From Burkholderia ubonensis (GTDB lineage Bacteria > Pseudomonadota > Gammaproteobacteria > Burkholderiales > Burkholderiaceae): a stretch of 64,000 bases of DNA. The notes beneath the pieces were generated by a model. That model was not told the DNA's origin, searched no databases, and worked only from the letters and a program-made list of their open reading frames with translations. A program made the position numbers and the translations under genes. Of the stretch, positions 25,105 through 33,630 are shown one piece after another (the first letter of the stretch is position 1; every line of letters starts with the position of its first letter). The stretch lies in contig NZ_CADFEB010000009.1 in assembly GCF_902833085.1 (NCBI RefSeq), forward strand, positions 376,503 to 440,502, written 5' to 3'.

Positions 25105-26481
25105 TCACGCGGCGCGATGCCGCAATTCGACCCGCCTGATGTCCTTCACGATCACGAGGTAGCTCAGCACGGTGACGAGCGCGTTGAGCCCGACGAACAC
25201 CAGCGCGCCGTTGAACGAGCCGCTCGCGCCGACGAGGTAGCCGATCGCGATCGGCGCGACGATCCCCGCCGTGTTGCCGAACATGTTGAAGAGGCTGCCC
25301 GACAGGCCGATCGCTTCCTTCGGCGCGGTATCCGCGACGACCGCCCAGCCGAGCGAGCCGATGCCCTTGCCGAAGAACGACAGCGCCATCAGCACGATCA
25401 CGAGCGCTTCGCTGTCGACGTAATTGCAGCCGATGATCACCATCGACAGCAGCATCCCGCCGACGATCGGGATCTTGCGCGCGCGCGTCAGCGACACGCC
25501 GCGCCGGATCAGCGCGTCCGACAGCATCCCGCCCAGCACGCCGCCGAGGAACCCGCAGATTGCGGGCAGCGACGTCATGAAGCCGGCCTTCAGCAGCGAC
25601 ATCCCGCGCGCCTGCACGAGATAGATCGGGAACCACGTCAGGAAGAAGTACGTGAGCACGTTCACGCAGTACTGGCCGAGATAGACGCCGATCAGCATCC
25701 GGTTCGACAGCAGCTGGCGCACGTAGTACCAGCCGGCGACCTTGCTGCTCTCGGCGGGCGCGCCGTTGCCGCGTGCGTTCGTGCGCACGAGGCCGCCGCC
25801 TTGCTCGATGTGCTCGAGTTCCGCGCGGTTCACCGCCGGATGATCGGCCGGGTCCTTCACGACGCGCAGCCAAACGAGCGCGAGCGCGATGCCGGCGAGG
25901 CCGAGCCACAGGTACACGTGGTGCCAGCCGTATGCGTGCGTGAGCCACGCCATCAGCGGCGAGAACACGACCGCCGCGAAGTACTGCGCGGAGTTGAAGA
26001 TCGCCGACGCGGTGCCGCGTTCGGCGGTCGGGAACCAGCTCGCGACGACCTTTGCGTTCGCGGGGAACGCGGGCGCCTCGGCGATGCCGACCGCGAAGCG
26101 CATCACGAAAAGCGCCGCGACCGCGAACGCCGCGCTGCCGCCGAGCCCGATCGTGCTCTGCAGCAGCGTGAACGCCGACCACAGGAAGATGCTGCCCGCA
26201 TACACGCGCCGCGCGCCGAAGCGGTCGAGCAGCCAGCCGCTCGGCAGCTGCGCGAGCACGTACGCCCAGCTGAACGCCGAGAAGATGTAGCCCATCGTCA
26301 CCGGGTCGATGCCGAACGCCTTGCGGATCGGCGTGCCGGTGATCGACAGCGTCGCGCGGTCCGCGTAGTTGAGCGTCGTGACGACGAACAGCATCGCGAG
26401 GATCCAGTAGCGCACGGCGGTGCGGCGCGCGGCCCGGGCCAGGTCGATCGGGAGATCGCGGGAGGAGGTCTGATTAGGCAC
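25105..26481 (-). CDS. MFS transporter of the anion:cation symporter group, probable hexarate uptake
   Basis: A 458-residue twelve-helix MFS protein. Visible features are NYADRATLSITGTPI in helix 1, GWLLDRFGARRVYAGS as the loop 2-3 motif and GIAEAPAFPANAKVVASWFP in helix 4-5, as in the GudP/GarP (ACS) family. Divergence from a 2-oxoglutarate semialdehyde dehydrogenase gene and the presence of garD and kdgD in the window point to glucarate/galactarate uptake. The true substrate cannot be read from sequence. Confidence 0.88.
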   Translation of the reverse strand: MPNQTSSRDLPIDLARAARRTAVRYWILAMLFVVTTLNYADRATLSITGTPIRKAFGIDPVTMGYIFSAFSWAYVLAQLPSGWLLDRFGARRVYAGSIFLWSAFTLLQSTIGLGGSAAFAVAALFVMRFAVGIAEAPAFPANAKVVASWFPTAERGTASAIFNSAQYFAAVVFSPLMAWLTHAYGWHHVYLWLGLAGIALALVWLRVVKDPADHPAVNRAELEHIEQGGGLVRTNARGNGAPAESSKVAGWYYVRQLLSNRMLIGVYLGQYCVNVLTYFFLTWFPIYLVQARGMSLLKAGFMTSLPAICGFLGGVLGGMLSDALIRRGVSLTRARKIPIVGGMLLSMVIIGCNYVDSEALVIVLMALSFFGKGIGSLGWAVVADTAPKEAIGLSGSLFNMFGNTAGIVAPIAIGYLVGASGSFNGALVFVGLNALVTVLSYLVIVKDIRRVELRHRAA

Positions 26482-26673
26482 TTTAACGTACGTCGTCGTA
26501 TGACATGGCGTGCAGTTTAGTGACGAGTGGCCGCGCGGCGTAACCCGGGTTTTCCCTTTCGCTAGTGCCGCAGAATCCCACTATGTAGACGGCTATTCAG
26601 TCGCGGCATGGCTCGCGATTCGAACTCGGCACGCCAAAATCTAGTCGGCAGACATCATATCTGTTGGGCTACA

Positions 26674-26686
26674 ATAGGTGACCTAT
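26674..26686. promoter_or_regulatory. Palindrome upstream of the semialdehyde dehydrogenase gene
   Basis: ATAGGT-G-ACCTAT is a perfect 13-bp palindrome. It directly follows a TACAAT -10-like hexamer (26670-26675) and ends 22 bases before the ATG. It is positioned as an operator over the transcription start; the binding protein is unknown. Confidence 0.4.
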
Positions 26687-26708
26687 TCCCGAACCACGGA
26701 GCACACCC

Positions 26709-28286
26709 ATGCAACTGACAGGTGAGATGCTGATCGGCGCCGATGCGGTTTACGGCTCGGCCGGAACCTTGCACGCGTTCGACCCGACGCGGGGCGCGGC
26801 GATCGACGCGCCGGCGTTCGGCGTCGGCGGGCTGGCCGACGTCGAGCGCGCGTGCGAACTCGCGCGCGACGCGTTCGACGCGTATCGCGCGCAGCCGCTG
26901 GCGGCGCGCGCCGCGTTCCTCGACGCGATCGCGGACGAGATCGTCGCGCTCGGCGACGCGCTGATCGAGCGCGCGCACGCCGAAACCGGCTTGCCGGTGG
27001 CGCGCCTGCAGGGCGAGCGCGGCCGCACGGTCGGCCAGCTGCGCCTGTTCGCGCGGGTCGTGCGCGACGGGCGCTTTCTCGCCGCGTCGATCGATCCGGC
27101 CCAGCCCGCGCGCACGCCGCTGCCGCGCGCCGACCTGCGGCTGCAGAAGATTCCGCTCGGGCCGGTCGCCGTGTTCGGCGCGAGCAACTTCCCGCTCGCG
27201 TTCTCGGTCGCCGGCGGCGACACCGCGTCGGCGCTCGCGGCCGGCTGCCCGGTGATCGTGAAGGCGCACGAGGCGCATCTCGGCACGTCCGAGCTGGTCG
27301 GCCGCGCGATTCGCGCGGCGGTCGCGAAGTGCGGGATGCCGGCCGGCGTGTTCTCGCTGCTGATCGGGCCGGGCCGCGTGATCGGCGCGGCGCTCGTCGG
27401 CCATCCGGCGATCCAGGCGGTCGGCTTCACCGGTTCGAGGCAGGGCGGCGTCGCGCTGACGCAGCTTGCGAACGCGCGCCCGCAGCCAATCCCGGTCTAT
27501 GCGGAAATGAGCAGCATCAACCCGGTGCTGCTGTTCCCGGCCGCGCTCGCCGCGCGCGGCGACGCGATCGCGACGGGCTTCGTCGATTCGCTGACGCTCG
27601 GCGTCGGCCAGTTCTGCACGAACCCGGGGCTCGTGCTCGCGCTCGACGGTCCGGATCTCGACCGCTTCGCCGCGACCGCCGCGCAGGCGCTCGCGGCGAA
27701 GCCGGCGGGCGTGATGCTGACGCGCGGCATCGCCGACGCGTACCGCGCCGGCCGCGGCCAGCTCGCCGAGCTGCCGGGCGTGCGCCAGCTCGGCGCGGGC
27801 GGGGCGGCGCAGGGCGCCTGCGACGTGAGCGGCGCGCTGTTCGAGGTGTCCGCGCAGGGGTTTCTCGACGAGCCGGCGTTCAGCCATGAGGTGTTCGGGC
27901 CGTCGTCGCTGATCGTGCGCTGCCGCGACGTCGACGAACTGGCGCGCGTGCTCGACGCGCTCGAGGGCCAGCTGACGGCGACGCTGCAGATGGACGCGGC
28001 CGACAAGCCGCTCGCGCGCCGCCTGCTGCCGATCCTGGAGCGCAAGGCGGGGCGTTTGCTCGTCAACGGGTTCCCGACCGGCGTCGAGGTGTGCGATGCG
28101 ATGGTGCACGGCGGGCCGTTCCCGGCGACGTCGAACCCGGCAGTCACGTCGGTCGGTGCGACCGCGATCGACCGCTTCCTGCGGCCGGTGTGCTACCAGG
28201 ACTTCCCGGACGACCTGCTGCCGGAAGGGCTGCAGGAAGCGAACCCGCTCGGGATTCCGCGTCTGCGCGACGGCAACGCGACGTGA
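26709..28286 (+). CDS. 2-oxoglutarate semialdehyde dehydrogenase (NADP+-type aldehyde dehydrogenase)
   Basis: A 525-residue aldehyde dehydrogenase of the class that oxidises 2,5-dioxopentanoate to 2-oxoglutarate, the last step of hexarate and pentose oxidative pathways. The cofactor site is FGASNFPLAFSVAGGD, the general base Glu266 (VYAEMSSINP) and the nucleophile Cys303 (GQFCTNPG). The C-terminal NGFPTGVEVCDAMVHGGPFP and YQDFPDDLLPEGLQ are typical of KGSADH class III. It pairs divergently with the hexarate MFS gene and functionally with garD and kdgD at 35.4-38.1 kb. Confidence 0.9.
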   Translation: MQLTGEMLIGADAVYGSAGTLHAFDPTRGAAIDAPAFGVGGLADVERACELARDAFDAYRAQPLAARAAFLDAIADEIVALGDALIERAHAETGLPVARLQGERGRTVGQLRLFARVVRDGRFLAASIDPAQPARTPLPRADLRLQKIPLGPVAVFGASNFPLAFSVAGGDTASALAAGCPVIVKAHEAHLGTSELVGRAIRAAVAKCGMPAGVFSLLIGPGRVIGAALVGHPAIQAVGFTGSRQGGVALTQLANARPQPIPVYAEMSSINPVLLFPAALAARGDAIATGFVDSLTLGVGQFCTNPGLVLALDGPDLDRFAATAAQALAAKPAGVMLTRGIADAYRAGRGQLAELPGVRQLGAGGAAQGACDVSGALFEVSAQGFLDEPAFSHEVFGPSSLIVRCRDVDELARVLDALEGQLTATLQMDAADKPLARRLLPILERKAGRLLVNGFPTGVEVCDAMVHGGPFPATSNPAVTSVGATAIDRFLRPVCYQDFPDDLLPEGLQEANPLGIPRLRDGNAT

Positions 28287-28360
28287 GCGCGGGCCTGCGA
28301 AAACCTTGAAGAGGATGGCGCCCGCTCGCGGGCGCTATCGCGCGGTTCCCCGTATCACCA

Positions 28361-29083
28361 TCAAGACAAGTCGACCGGTCCGCCGAGGGCGCGACACAGC
28401 ATCGACAAGTCGTGAATGGTGAGGTGCGGGGAGCGCGTGTCGGGCTCCACGCGTTCCATTTCGGGATGATTCCGGCGAACCAGCCACGCAGCCTGCAGCC
28501 CGGCGTTCAATGCCCCGAGAACGTCGAGATGAAAATCGTCACCCACGTGAAGCAATTCCGCGGGATGCACGTTCGCCGCTCTCGCGGCCGCGTGGAATAT
28601 TCCGGGCTCGGGCTTCGCGGTGCCCAGCGCACCCGCACTGAACGTGTCACGAAAGAACTCGCTGCCGCCGGTCAGCCGGAGGTCCGCGTTGCCGTTCGTC
28701 ACGGCGACGAGCGGAAACCTGGCGCTCAGCCACGCCAGCGCCGGCCGGACGTCGTCATAGAACTCGACCTGCTGCCGGGCGGAAAAGAACACGCGGTATG
28801 CGTGTTCGGCCAGGTCGACGTCTTCCTTCGCCCGCTCCAGCGCGAGCCTGATCGAACCGATTCTCAGCGCACGATAGTCGTTGACGAGGTCCGGGCGCGA
28901 GCGCTCGTATTCGCTGCGCAACTGGCTCAGCGCTTGCCGCGTCGGCAGGATGCGCGCCGTATTGGGCGCGTGCTCGAGCAGCCATGCATGCAGCGTCGCT
29001 TCGGCACGCTCGACGGCCGGCCCGAACGGCCACAGGGTGTCGTCGAGGTCGAACGAGATGGCGGATACCTTGCCTAGACGCAT
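28361..29083 (-). CDS. HAD-superfamily phosphatase (YigB-like)
   Basis: A 240-residue HAD hydrolase: motif I DLDDTLW, motif II TNGNA, motif III Lys in GTAKPEPGIF and motif IV HVGDDFHLDVLGA. A helical cap lies between motifs I and II. This form resembles YigB-type phosphatases acting on small phosphometabolites such as FMN precursors. It overlaps the end of the YbaK-like gene by 10 bases and closes an operon that begins with the ornithine-cyclodeaminase-like gene. Confidence 0.87.
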   Translation of the reverse strand: MRLGKVSAISFDLDDTLWPFGPAVERAEATLHAWLLEHAPNTARILPTRQALSQLRSEYERSRPDLVNDYRALRIGSIRLALERAKEDVDLAEHAYRVFFSARQQVEFYDDVRPALAWLSARFPLVAVTNGNADLRLTGGSEFFRDTFSAGALGTAKPEPGIFHAAARAANVHPAELLHVGDDFHLDVLGALNAGLQAAWLVRRNHPEMERVEPDTRSPHLTIHDLSMLCRALGGPVDLS

Positions 29084-29550
29084 AGCGGCTGAAGGAGCGG
29101 ATTGGCGATCCGGACGTAATCGGCCGAACTGAGCACGATGGATCGGTCGAGCCGGCCCGCGTTGAACGCGATCTCATCGAAGCTGCCGATCAGATCCGGA
29201 TCGACGATCAGCTTGATGGTCGACGAGAACGAGAACGGAGGGATCGCCCCGATCGCGCACCCGGTTTCATGCTGCGCTTCGTCGGCTGACGCGAGCGTGG
29301 CCTTCTTGAGCCCGGCCGCTGCCGCGACCTTCTTGAAGTCCAGCTTCCTGTCCCCGGGAAGGATCGCGAGAATCAACGCCTGCCCGGCGTCCTTGCCCTT
29401 GCACAGCATCGCTTTCGCGCCTTGCCCCGGTGACGTCCCGCGAATGGCCGCAACCAGGTCGGAGCGTCCCTCCGCCGGGTGTTCGATCACCCGATACCTG
29501 GCGCCTTCACGGTCGAGCAACGCGACCAGCTTCTCATACATGGATGACAT
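29074..29550 (-). CDS. YbaK/ProX-type aminoacyl-tRNA deacylase domain protein
   Basis: A 158-residue YbaK/EbsC-domain protein: RYRVIEHPAEGRSDLVAAI, GAKAMLCKGKDAG, LDFKKVAAAAGLKKATLAS and GCAIGAIPPFSF. The conserved Lys and the GxxPPF loop fit trans-editing enzymes that remove wrong amino acids from tRNA. I chose ATG 29550 (MSSMYEK); ATG 29541 is possible. Location in a hydroxy-amino-acid operon suggests it may clear tRNAs mischarged with an unusual amino acid (inference). Confidence 0.85.
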   Translation of the reverse strand: MSSMYEKLVALLDREGARYRVIEHPAEGRSDLVAAIRGTSPGQGAKAMLCKGKDAGQALILAILPGDRKLDFKKVAAAAGLKKATLASADEAQHETGCAIGAIPPFSFSSTIKLIVDPDLIGSFDEIAFNAGRLDRSIVLSSADYVRIANPLLQPLCV

Positions 29551-29615
29551 GGTATTCAATTGTCCCGACACGTTGCAGGTTGCGTCACCGGAACCGCACC
29601 GCCCGGCGCCGACGC

Positions 29616-30587
29616 TTACGACGCCACGAGCGAGCAGAACCGCTCGAGGTCGATATTGCCGCCGCTGATGATGATGCCGACGCGCTTGCCCTCGAGCGAT
29701 TCCTTCGCATTCAGCGCGGCGGCCAGCCCGAGGCATCCGGTCGGCTCCACGATCATCTTCATGCGCGTCGCGAAAAACTTCATCGCGTTCACCAGATCGG
29801 CGTCCGACGCCGTGACGATATCATTCACGTCGCGTTTGATGATGGCGAACGTGTAGTTGCCGAGGTACTGGGTTTGCGCACCGTCGGCGATGGTCCTGGG
29901 CGTATCGATGTGGACGATTTGTCCGCTGCGCAGCGAGCGCTGGCCGTCGTTTCCGGCTTCCGGCTCGACGCCGTACAACATGCATTGCGGCGCGAGCGCC
30001 CGGGTCGACAGCGCGGTGCCGGAGAGCAGCCCGCCGCCGCCCAGCGGCACGAACAGCGCATCGAGCGCGCCCACTTCGTCGAACAGCTCCTTCGCGGCGG
30101 TGCCTTGTCCGGCGAGCACGTCCGGGTGATCGTAAGGCGGAATCAGCGTGAGGCCCTGCTCGTCGGCGAGGCGGCGGCCGATTGCTTCGCGGTCCTCGGC
30201 ATAGCGGTCGTAAATGACGACGTCGGCGCCGTATCCTTTGGTCGCCGCGACCTTCGCCGCGGGAGCATCGTGCGGCATCACGATCGTTGCCGGGATGCCC
30301 AGGATCTGCGCGGAAAGGGCGATGCCCTGCGCGTGGTTTCCGGAGGAGAACGCGACGACGCCGGCCTTGCGCTGTTCCGGCGAAAATCTCGACAGCGCGT
30401 TGAAGGCGCCCCGAAACTTGAAGGCGCCCATGCGCTGAAAATTCTCGCATTTGACGAACACCTCTGCGCCGATCAGTTCGTTCAGCGTGCGCGACGTGTG
30501 AACGGGCGTGCGATGTGCAATGCCGGCGATGCGCGTTGCCGCTGCCTCGACGTCGGCGAAGGTGGGAAGTTCGAAAGTCGTGGTCAT
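29616..30587 (-). CDS. Threonine-dehydratase-like PLP enzyme, possible L-threo-3-hydroxyaspartate ammonia-lyase
   Basis: A 323-residue fold-type II PLP enzyme. The Schiff-base Lys57 is in KCENFQRMGAFKFRGA, the phosphate loop is GGGGLLSG, and the cofactor-binding stretch SSGNHAQGIALSA is intact. There is no C-terminal ACT domain. Its length matches catabolic threonine/serine dehydratases, serine racemase and 3-hydroxyaspartate dehydratase. The start is ATG 30587, 25 bases after the ornithine-cyclodeaminase-like gene. Neighbours suggest a beta-hydroxy amino acid substrate, with hydroxyaspartate a good candidate (inference). Confidence 0.85.
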   Translation of the reverse strand: MTTTFELPTFADVEAAATRIAGIAHRTPVHTSRTLNELIGAEVFVKCENFQRMGAFKFRGAFNALSRFSPEQRKAGVVAFSSGNHAQGIALSAQILGIPATIVMPHDAPAAKVAATKGYGADVVIYDRYAEDREAIGRRLADEQGLTLIPPYDHPDVLAGQGTAAKELFDEVGALDALFVPLGGGGLLSGTALSTRALAPQCMLYGVEPEAGNDGQRSLRSGQIVHIDTPRTIADGAQTQYLGNYTFAIIKRDVNDIVTASDADLVNAMKFFATRMKMIVEPTGCLGLAAALNAKESLEGKRVGIIISGGNIDLERFCSLVAS

Positions 30588-30612
30588 GTGAGATTCGCTG
30601 GTCAGATGTGTT

Positions 30613-31584
30613 TCACCAAGGCCAGGGAACGGAGATGCCGGCTCCGTTCCCGATGGCCTGATCATAGAGGAAACGCGCGACCGTCAAGTCTTGCAGCGCG
30701 AGCCCGGTCATGTCGAATACCGTGATGTCGCCCGGCGAGCGATCGATGGACGCCGCTCCCGCAAGAAGGTCGCCGATTTCGGTGCACGGCAGCGCCGGCG
30801 CCCATTGACACTCGCCAATGCCGCGCGCCTGCTCCCGGTCGTCGACGACAATGCGCGCACGCGCCAGCACGCCGTCCGGAAGTTCGCGCTTGCCTGCCGT
30901 GTCGGCGCCCACGCACGTCAGGTGGGTGCCCGGCTGAACCGCATCGGCATCGAACAACGCGCCGCCGCCCGGCGTGGCGGTGATGACGACGTCGCTGTTC
31001 GCCACCGCATCGTTGCGGTCCCGTGCCACGCGGATCGCGCATTGGTCCCGGAATGCCGCTTCGAACCCCGGCTCCGGCTCGCCGCCGACGTTCACGTACT
31101 GCACCGTGCAACGCTGCGGCAGCAGCTTCAGTGCGTATGCGAGCTGGACGCGCGCCTGTACCCCCGTGCCGAACACGCAGATTCGGGTGCTCTCGGGGCG
31201 CGCGAGCAGTTGCAGCCCGAGGCCGCCCGCCGCACCGGTCCGGGCGGTGGTGATCGCATTGCCGTCCATGATGCAAAGCGGGCGGCCCGTGTGCGGGTCG
31301 AACAGCGCGACGGTTGCCTGGTGAGGCTCGCCGCCCCGGCCCCGGTTGCCTGGCCAGAATCCGGCCGCCTTGAATCCGAGAAGGTCCTGGCTTGCGACGT
31401 CGCCGGACTTGATGCCGAATACGCCGCCCGTGTGCAGCTTTTCGCGGACCACAGGAAAAACCCGTCCGGCCCTTTGACTGTGCAGGACAAAGGCTTCGCG
31501 AACCGCGGCCATGACTTGCTCGGCTTGAAGGGCGGGTTCGACGGCATCCCGGTCGAGGAGAAGGAGTTGGGCGTCTGTCGGCAT
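30613..31584 (-). CDS. Ornithine-cyclodeaminase/mu-crystallin family protein
   Basis: A 323-residue OCD-family protein: N-terminal dimer domain (AEQVMAAVREAFVLHSQRAG, GIKSGDV), Rossmann motif VFGTGVQARVQLAYAL, and the central ARTGAAGGLGLQLLARPES. Members reduce imines (iminosuccinate, ketimines) or cyclise ornithine. The iminosuccinate reductase BhcD of the beta-hydroxyaspartate cycle belongs here, which fits the adjacent hydroxyaspartate-type dehydratase. It is first in the minus-strand operon and divergent from the DauR-like regulator. Confidence 0.85.
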   Translation of the reverse strand: MPTDAQLLLLDRDAVEPALQAEQVMAAVREAFVLHSQRAGRVFPVVREKLHTGGVFGIKSGDVASQDLLGFKAAGFWPGNRGRGGEPHQATVALFDPHTGRPLCIMDGNAITTARTGAAGGLGLQLLARPESTRICVFGTGVQARVQLAYALKLLPQRCTVQYVNVGGEPEPGFEAAFRDQCAIRVARDRNDAVANSDVVITATPGGGALFDADAVQPGTHLTCVGADTAGKRELPDGVLARARIVVDDREQARGIGECQWAPALPCTEIGDLLAGAASIDRSPGDITVFDMTGLALQDLTVARFLYDQAIGNGAGISVPWPW

Positions 31585-31628
31585 CGTCAGGTCAGCCTGT
31601 CTGGCGCAATGCCAGTCGGGAGTTTTGG

Positions 31629-31642
31629 CAGTTTGTATAAAC
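31629..31642. promoter_or_regulatory. Palindrome between the OCD and DauR-like genes
   Basis: AGTTT-GTAT-AAACT is a perfect inverted repeat in the 133-bp divergent gap. It could be an operator for the adjacent regulator or cover a minus-strand -10 element. Confidence 0.4.
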
Positions 31643-31717
31643 TTGGACGAACAGTCAAGTCGTGCGGCGCTGCGCAGAACCTATACAATGCGACCAAATT
31701 TAGATGAAGAGTCCAGG

Positions 31718-32350
31718 ATGGCTAAGAAACGACTGACCGGCGAACAGCAGGTCATTCTCGAGCAGGTCAAGCAAATCGCAGCGGGGCTGGGCGAGACGCT
31801 GGCGCCGTTTACGGAGGTGGTGGTTCACGACCTGCGCTCGCCGAAGCACGCGATTCTCGCCATCCACAACAACCTGTCCGGGCGCGAGGTTGGCGACCCC
31901 GCGACGGAACTCGGCCTGGCTCGCATTGCGGACGACAGCTATCCGCAAGTGCTCGCGAACTATGCGAATCGGTTCAGCGACGGGCGCCAGGCCAAAAGCA
32001 CGTCGATCGGCATCAAGGATTCCGAAGGGCATTACTTCGCCGCCCTCTGCCTGAACGTCGACGTGACGCTGTTTCGCAGCATCGCGACACTGCTGGAACA
32101 GTTTTCGGTTCCCAGCGGGGAGGGGGTCAAGGAATCGCTGGACCCATCGACCGCCGACTCGCTTCGCGAGCGGATCGACCGGTTCGCGGTCGGTTTGGCA
32201 ACCACGCCGCAGGCGCTTCGTACCGACCAGCGCAGGGCGCTGATGCAGGCGCTCAAGGAAGAGGGCTATCTGGACTTGCGGCGGTCGATGGAGACGATTG
32301 CGCAACACTTGGGCGTATCGCGCGCAACCGTGTACAACGACGCCAAGTAA
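31718..32350 (+). CDS. DauR/YheO-type PAS-HTH transcriptional regulator
   Basis: A 210-residue regulator: N-terminal YheO-like PAS domain (LAPFTEVVVHDLRSPKHAIL, GIKDSEGHYFAALCLNVD) and a C-terminal helix-turn-helix (RRSMETIAQHLGVSRATVYN). DauR of Pseudomonas, a repressor of D-arginine catabolism, has this layout, as do regulators of other D-amino-acid and reidase-like genes. It lies between the OCD operon (divergent) and the DSD1 gene (convergent), so it likely senses an amino acid or its keto derivative. ATG 31718 aligns with family starts. Confidence 0.87.
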   Translation: MAKKRLTGEQQVILEQVKQIAAGLGETLAPFTEVVVHDLRSPKHAILAIHNNLSGREVGDPATELGLARIADDSYPQVLANYANRFSDGRQAKSTSIGIKDSEGHYFAALCLNVDVTLFRSIATLLEQFSVPSGEGVKESLDPSTADSLRERIDRFAVGLATTPQALRTDQRRALMQALKEEGYLDLRRSMETIAQHLGVSRATVYNDAK

Positions 32351-32396
32351 CTGAGCCTCTCGCGAGTCGCGGCATTCGCCCCCACCAGGGACTCGC

Positions 32397-33527
32397 TCAC
32401 CATCCATGGAATCGCGGCCAGGTCTGTACCGAGCCATCGTCGCCCACGGCGTGATACTCGGGATGTTGCGCGCCGGTGGCGCACGCGTGATTCGGCAGAA
32501 TGCGCAGGCGGGTGCCGATCGGAAATCGCTTCGCGATGTCTGCGTCCGGCGTGCGCAAGTGCGACACGATGCCGTGCTCCTGGTTGGCCGCGCTCACGAC
32601 GTACTCGCCGAGCACTTCACCGTCTTCCGCGCATACCAGGCCGTAGCCGAAATCCCGGGCCTGACGCTGCGTTCCACGATCCCGGCTCATGGCCATCCAG
32701 CCCGCGTCGATGATCGCCCAGCCTTTCTCTTCCTGATGTCCGATGACGGTGGTCAACACCGAGAGCGCAATCTCGGACAGCGCGCAAACGCCCACGTTGT
32801 GCATGACGAGGTCGAACATCACGTAGACGCCGGCCCGAACTTCCGTGACGCCCTCGAGGTTTTCGGCCGAGAGTGCGGTTGGCGTCGACCCGATACTCAC
32901 GACCGGACAAGGCAGCCGCGCAGCCCTGAGGCGTTCCGCGGCGCGCACGGTGCGGCTGCGCTCCTGCTCGGCGATCTTCACCAACGCTTCCCGGGTGTCG
33001 TATTCGTAGCTGGAGCCGGCGTGGGCCAGGATCCCGCCGAGGATCATTCCGCCATCGACGAGCACCCGCCCCACGTCGATCAGCAGCTCGTCCTCCGGCT
33101 GGATGCCGGAGCGATGACCGTCGACGTCGACCTCGATCCAGACTTCGAAGCGCTCGCCTTGCTCGCGCCCGAAATCGGCGATCGCCTTCGCGGCATGCAG
33201 GTTGTCGGTGACGATCTTCAGGTCGCAGCCCTGGCGGCGCAGCGCGAGCGCCTGGCCAAGCCTGGCGGGAACCATGCCGACCGCGTAGACGATGTCCCGG
33301 GCCCCTCCCGCGAAGAACTGTTCGGCTTCCTTGAGCGTCGAGACCGTGATGCCTTGCGCGCCCGCCGCGATTTGCGCGTCGACGACGTGCCGGCATTTGG
33401 TGGTTTTGACGTGGGGCCGGAACTTGACCCCGAGCTTGTCCAGATGCGCCTGCATGCGTTCGATGTTGCGACGCATGCGACCGGCATCGATCAATGCGGC
33501 GGGGGTGTCGAGCGTCTGAATGCCCAT
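32397..33527 (-). CDS. DSD1-family fold-type III PLP enzyme, D-3-hydroxyaspartate/D-serine dehydratase-like
   Basis: A 376-residue protein with an alanine-racemase-like N-terminal barrel and the PLP Lys41 in FRPHVKTTKCRH. The C-terminal metal motif is His347-Ala-Cys349 (LPNHACATG). From family knowledge, zinc-dependent D-serine/D-threo-3-hydroxyaspartate dehydratases have His-x-Cys, while D-threonine and beta-hydroxyaspartate aldolases have His-x-Asp. Dehydratase activity is therefore favoured. ATG 33527 is preceded by GAGG. A LysR-type box lies about 90 bases upstream, just after the LysR gene. Confidence 0.87.
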   Translation of the reverse strand: MGIQTLDTPAALIDAGRMRRNIERMQAHLDKLGVKFRPHVKTTKCRHVVDAQIAAGAQGITVSTLKEAEQFFAGGARDIVYAVGMVPARLGQALALRRQGCDLKIVTDNLHAAKAIADFGREQGERFEVWIEVDVDGHRSGIQPEDELLIDVGRVLVDGGMILGGILAHAGSSYEYDTREALVKIAEQERSRTVRAAERLRAARLPCPVVSIGSTPTALSAENLEGVTEVRAGVYVMFDLVMHNVGVCALSEIALSVLTTVIGHQEEKGWAIIDAGWMAMSRDRGTQRQARDFGYGLVCAEDGEVLGEYVVSAANQEHGIVSHLRTPDADIAKRFPIGTRLRILPNHACATGAQHPEYHAVGDDGSVQTWPRFHGW

Positions 33528-33610
33528 GATGCGTTCGCCTCGAGGTGTTATCGACGCGAACACTGTAGGCCCGACGACTGCCGATGTGCTTAACGGCTGC
33601 CTAATCCATC

Positions 33611-33627
33611 ATTAAGCGACGTTTAAT
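33611..33627. promoter_or_regulatory. LysR-type (T-N11-A) box upstream of the DSD1 gene
   Basis: ATTAAGCGACGTTTAAT is a 17-bp near-perfect dyad (ATTAA/TTAAT, inner CG/CG) containing T-N11-A. It is centred about 90 bp upstream of the DSD1-type ATG and starts just past the LysR stop. Related TTAA elements lie at about 33592. Confidence 0.6.
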
Positions 33628-33630
33628 CCC

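Noticed and set aside
26590..26640. A TTCGAA-containing stretch resembling a tRNA T-arm
   Set aside because: The flanking five bases on each side do not pair and no acceptor or anticodon arm can be drawn, so no tRNA or tRNA fragment is supported.
32397..33527. Beta-hydroxyaspartate aldolase (BhcC) as the identity of the DSD1 gene
   Set aside because: The metal motif is His-x-Cys, not His-x-Asp, and the aminotransferase partner BhcA is missing.
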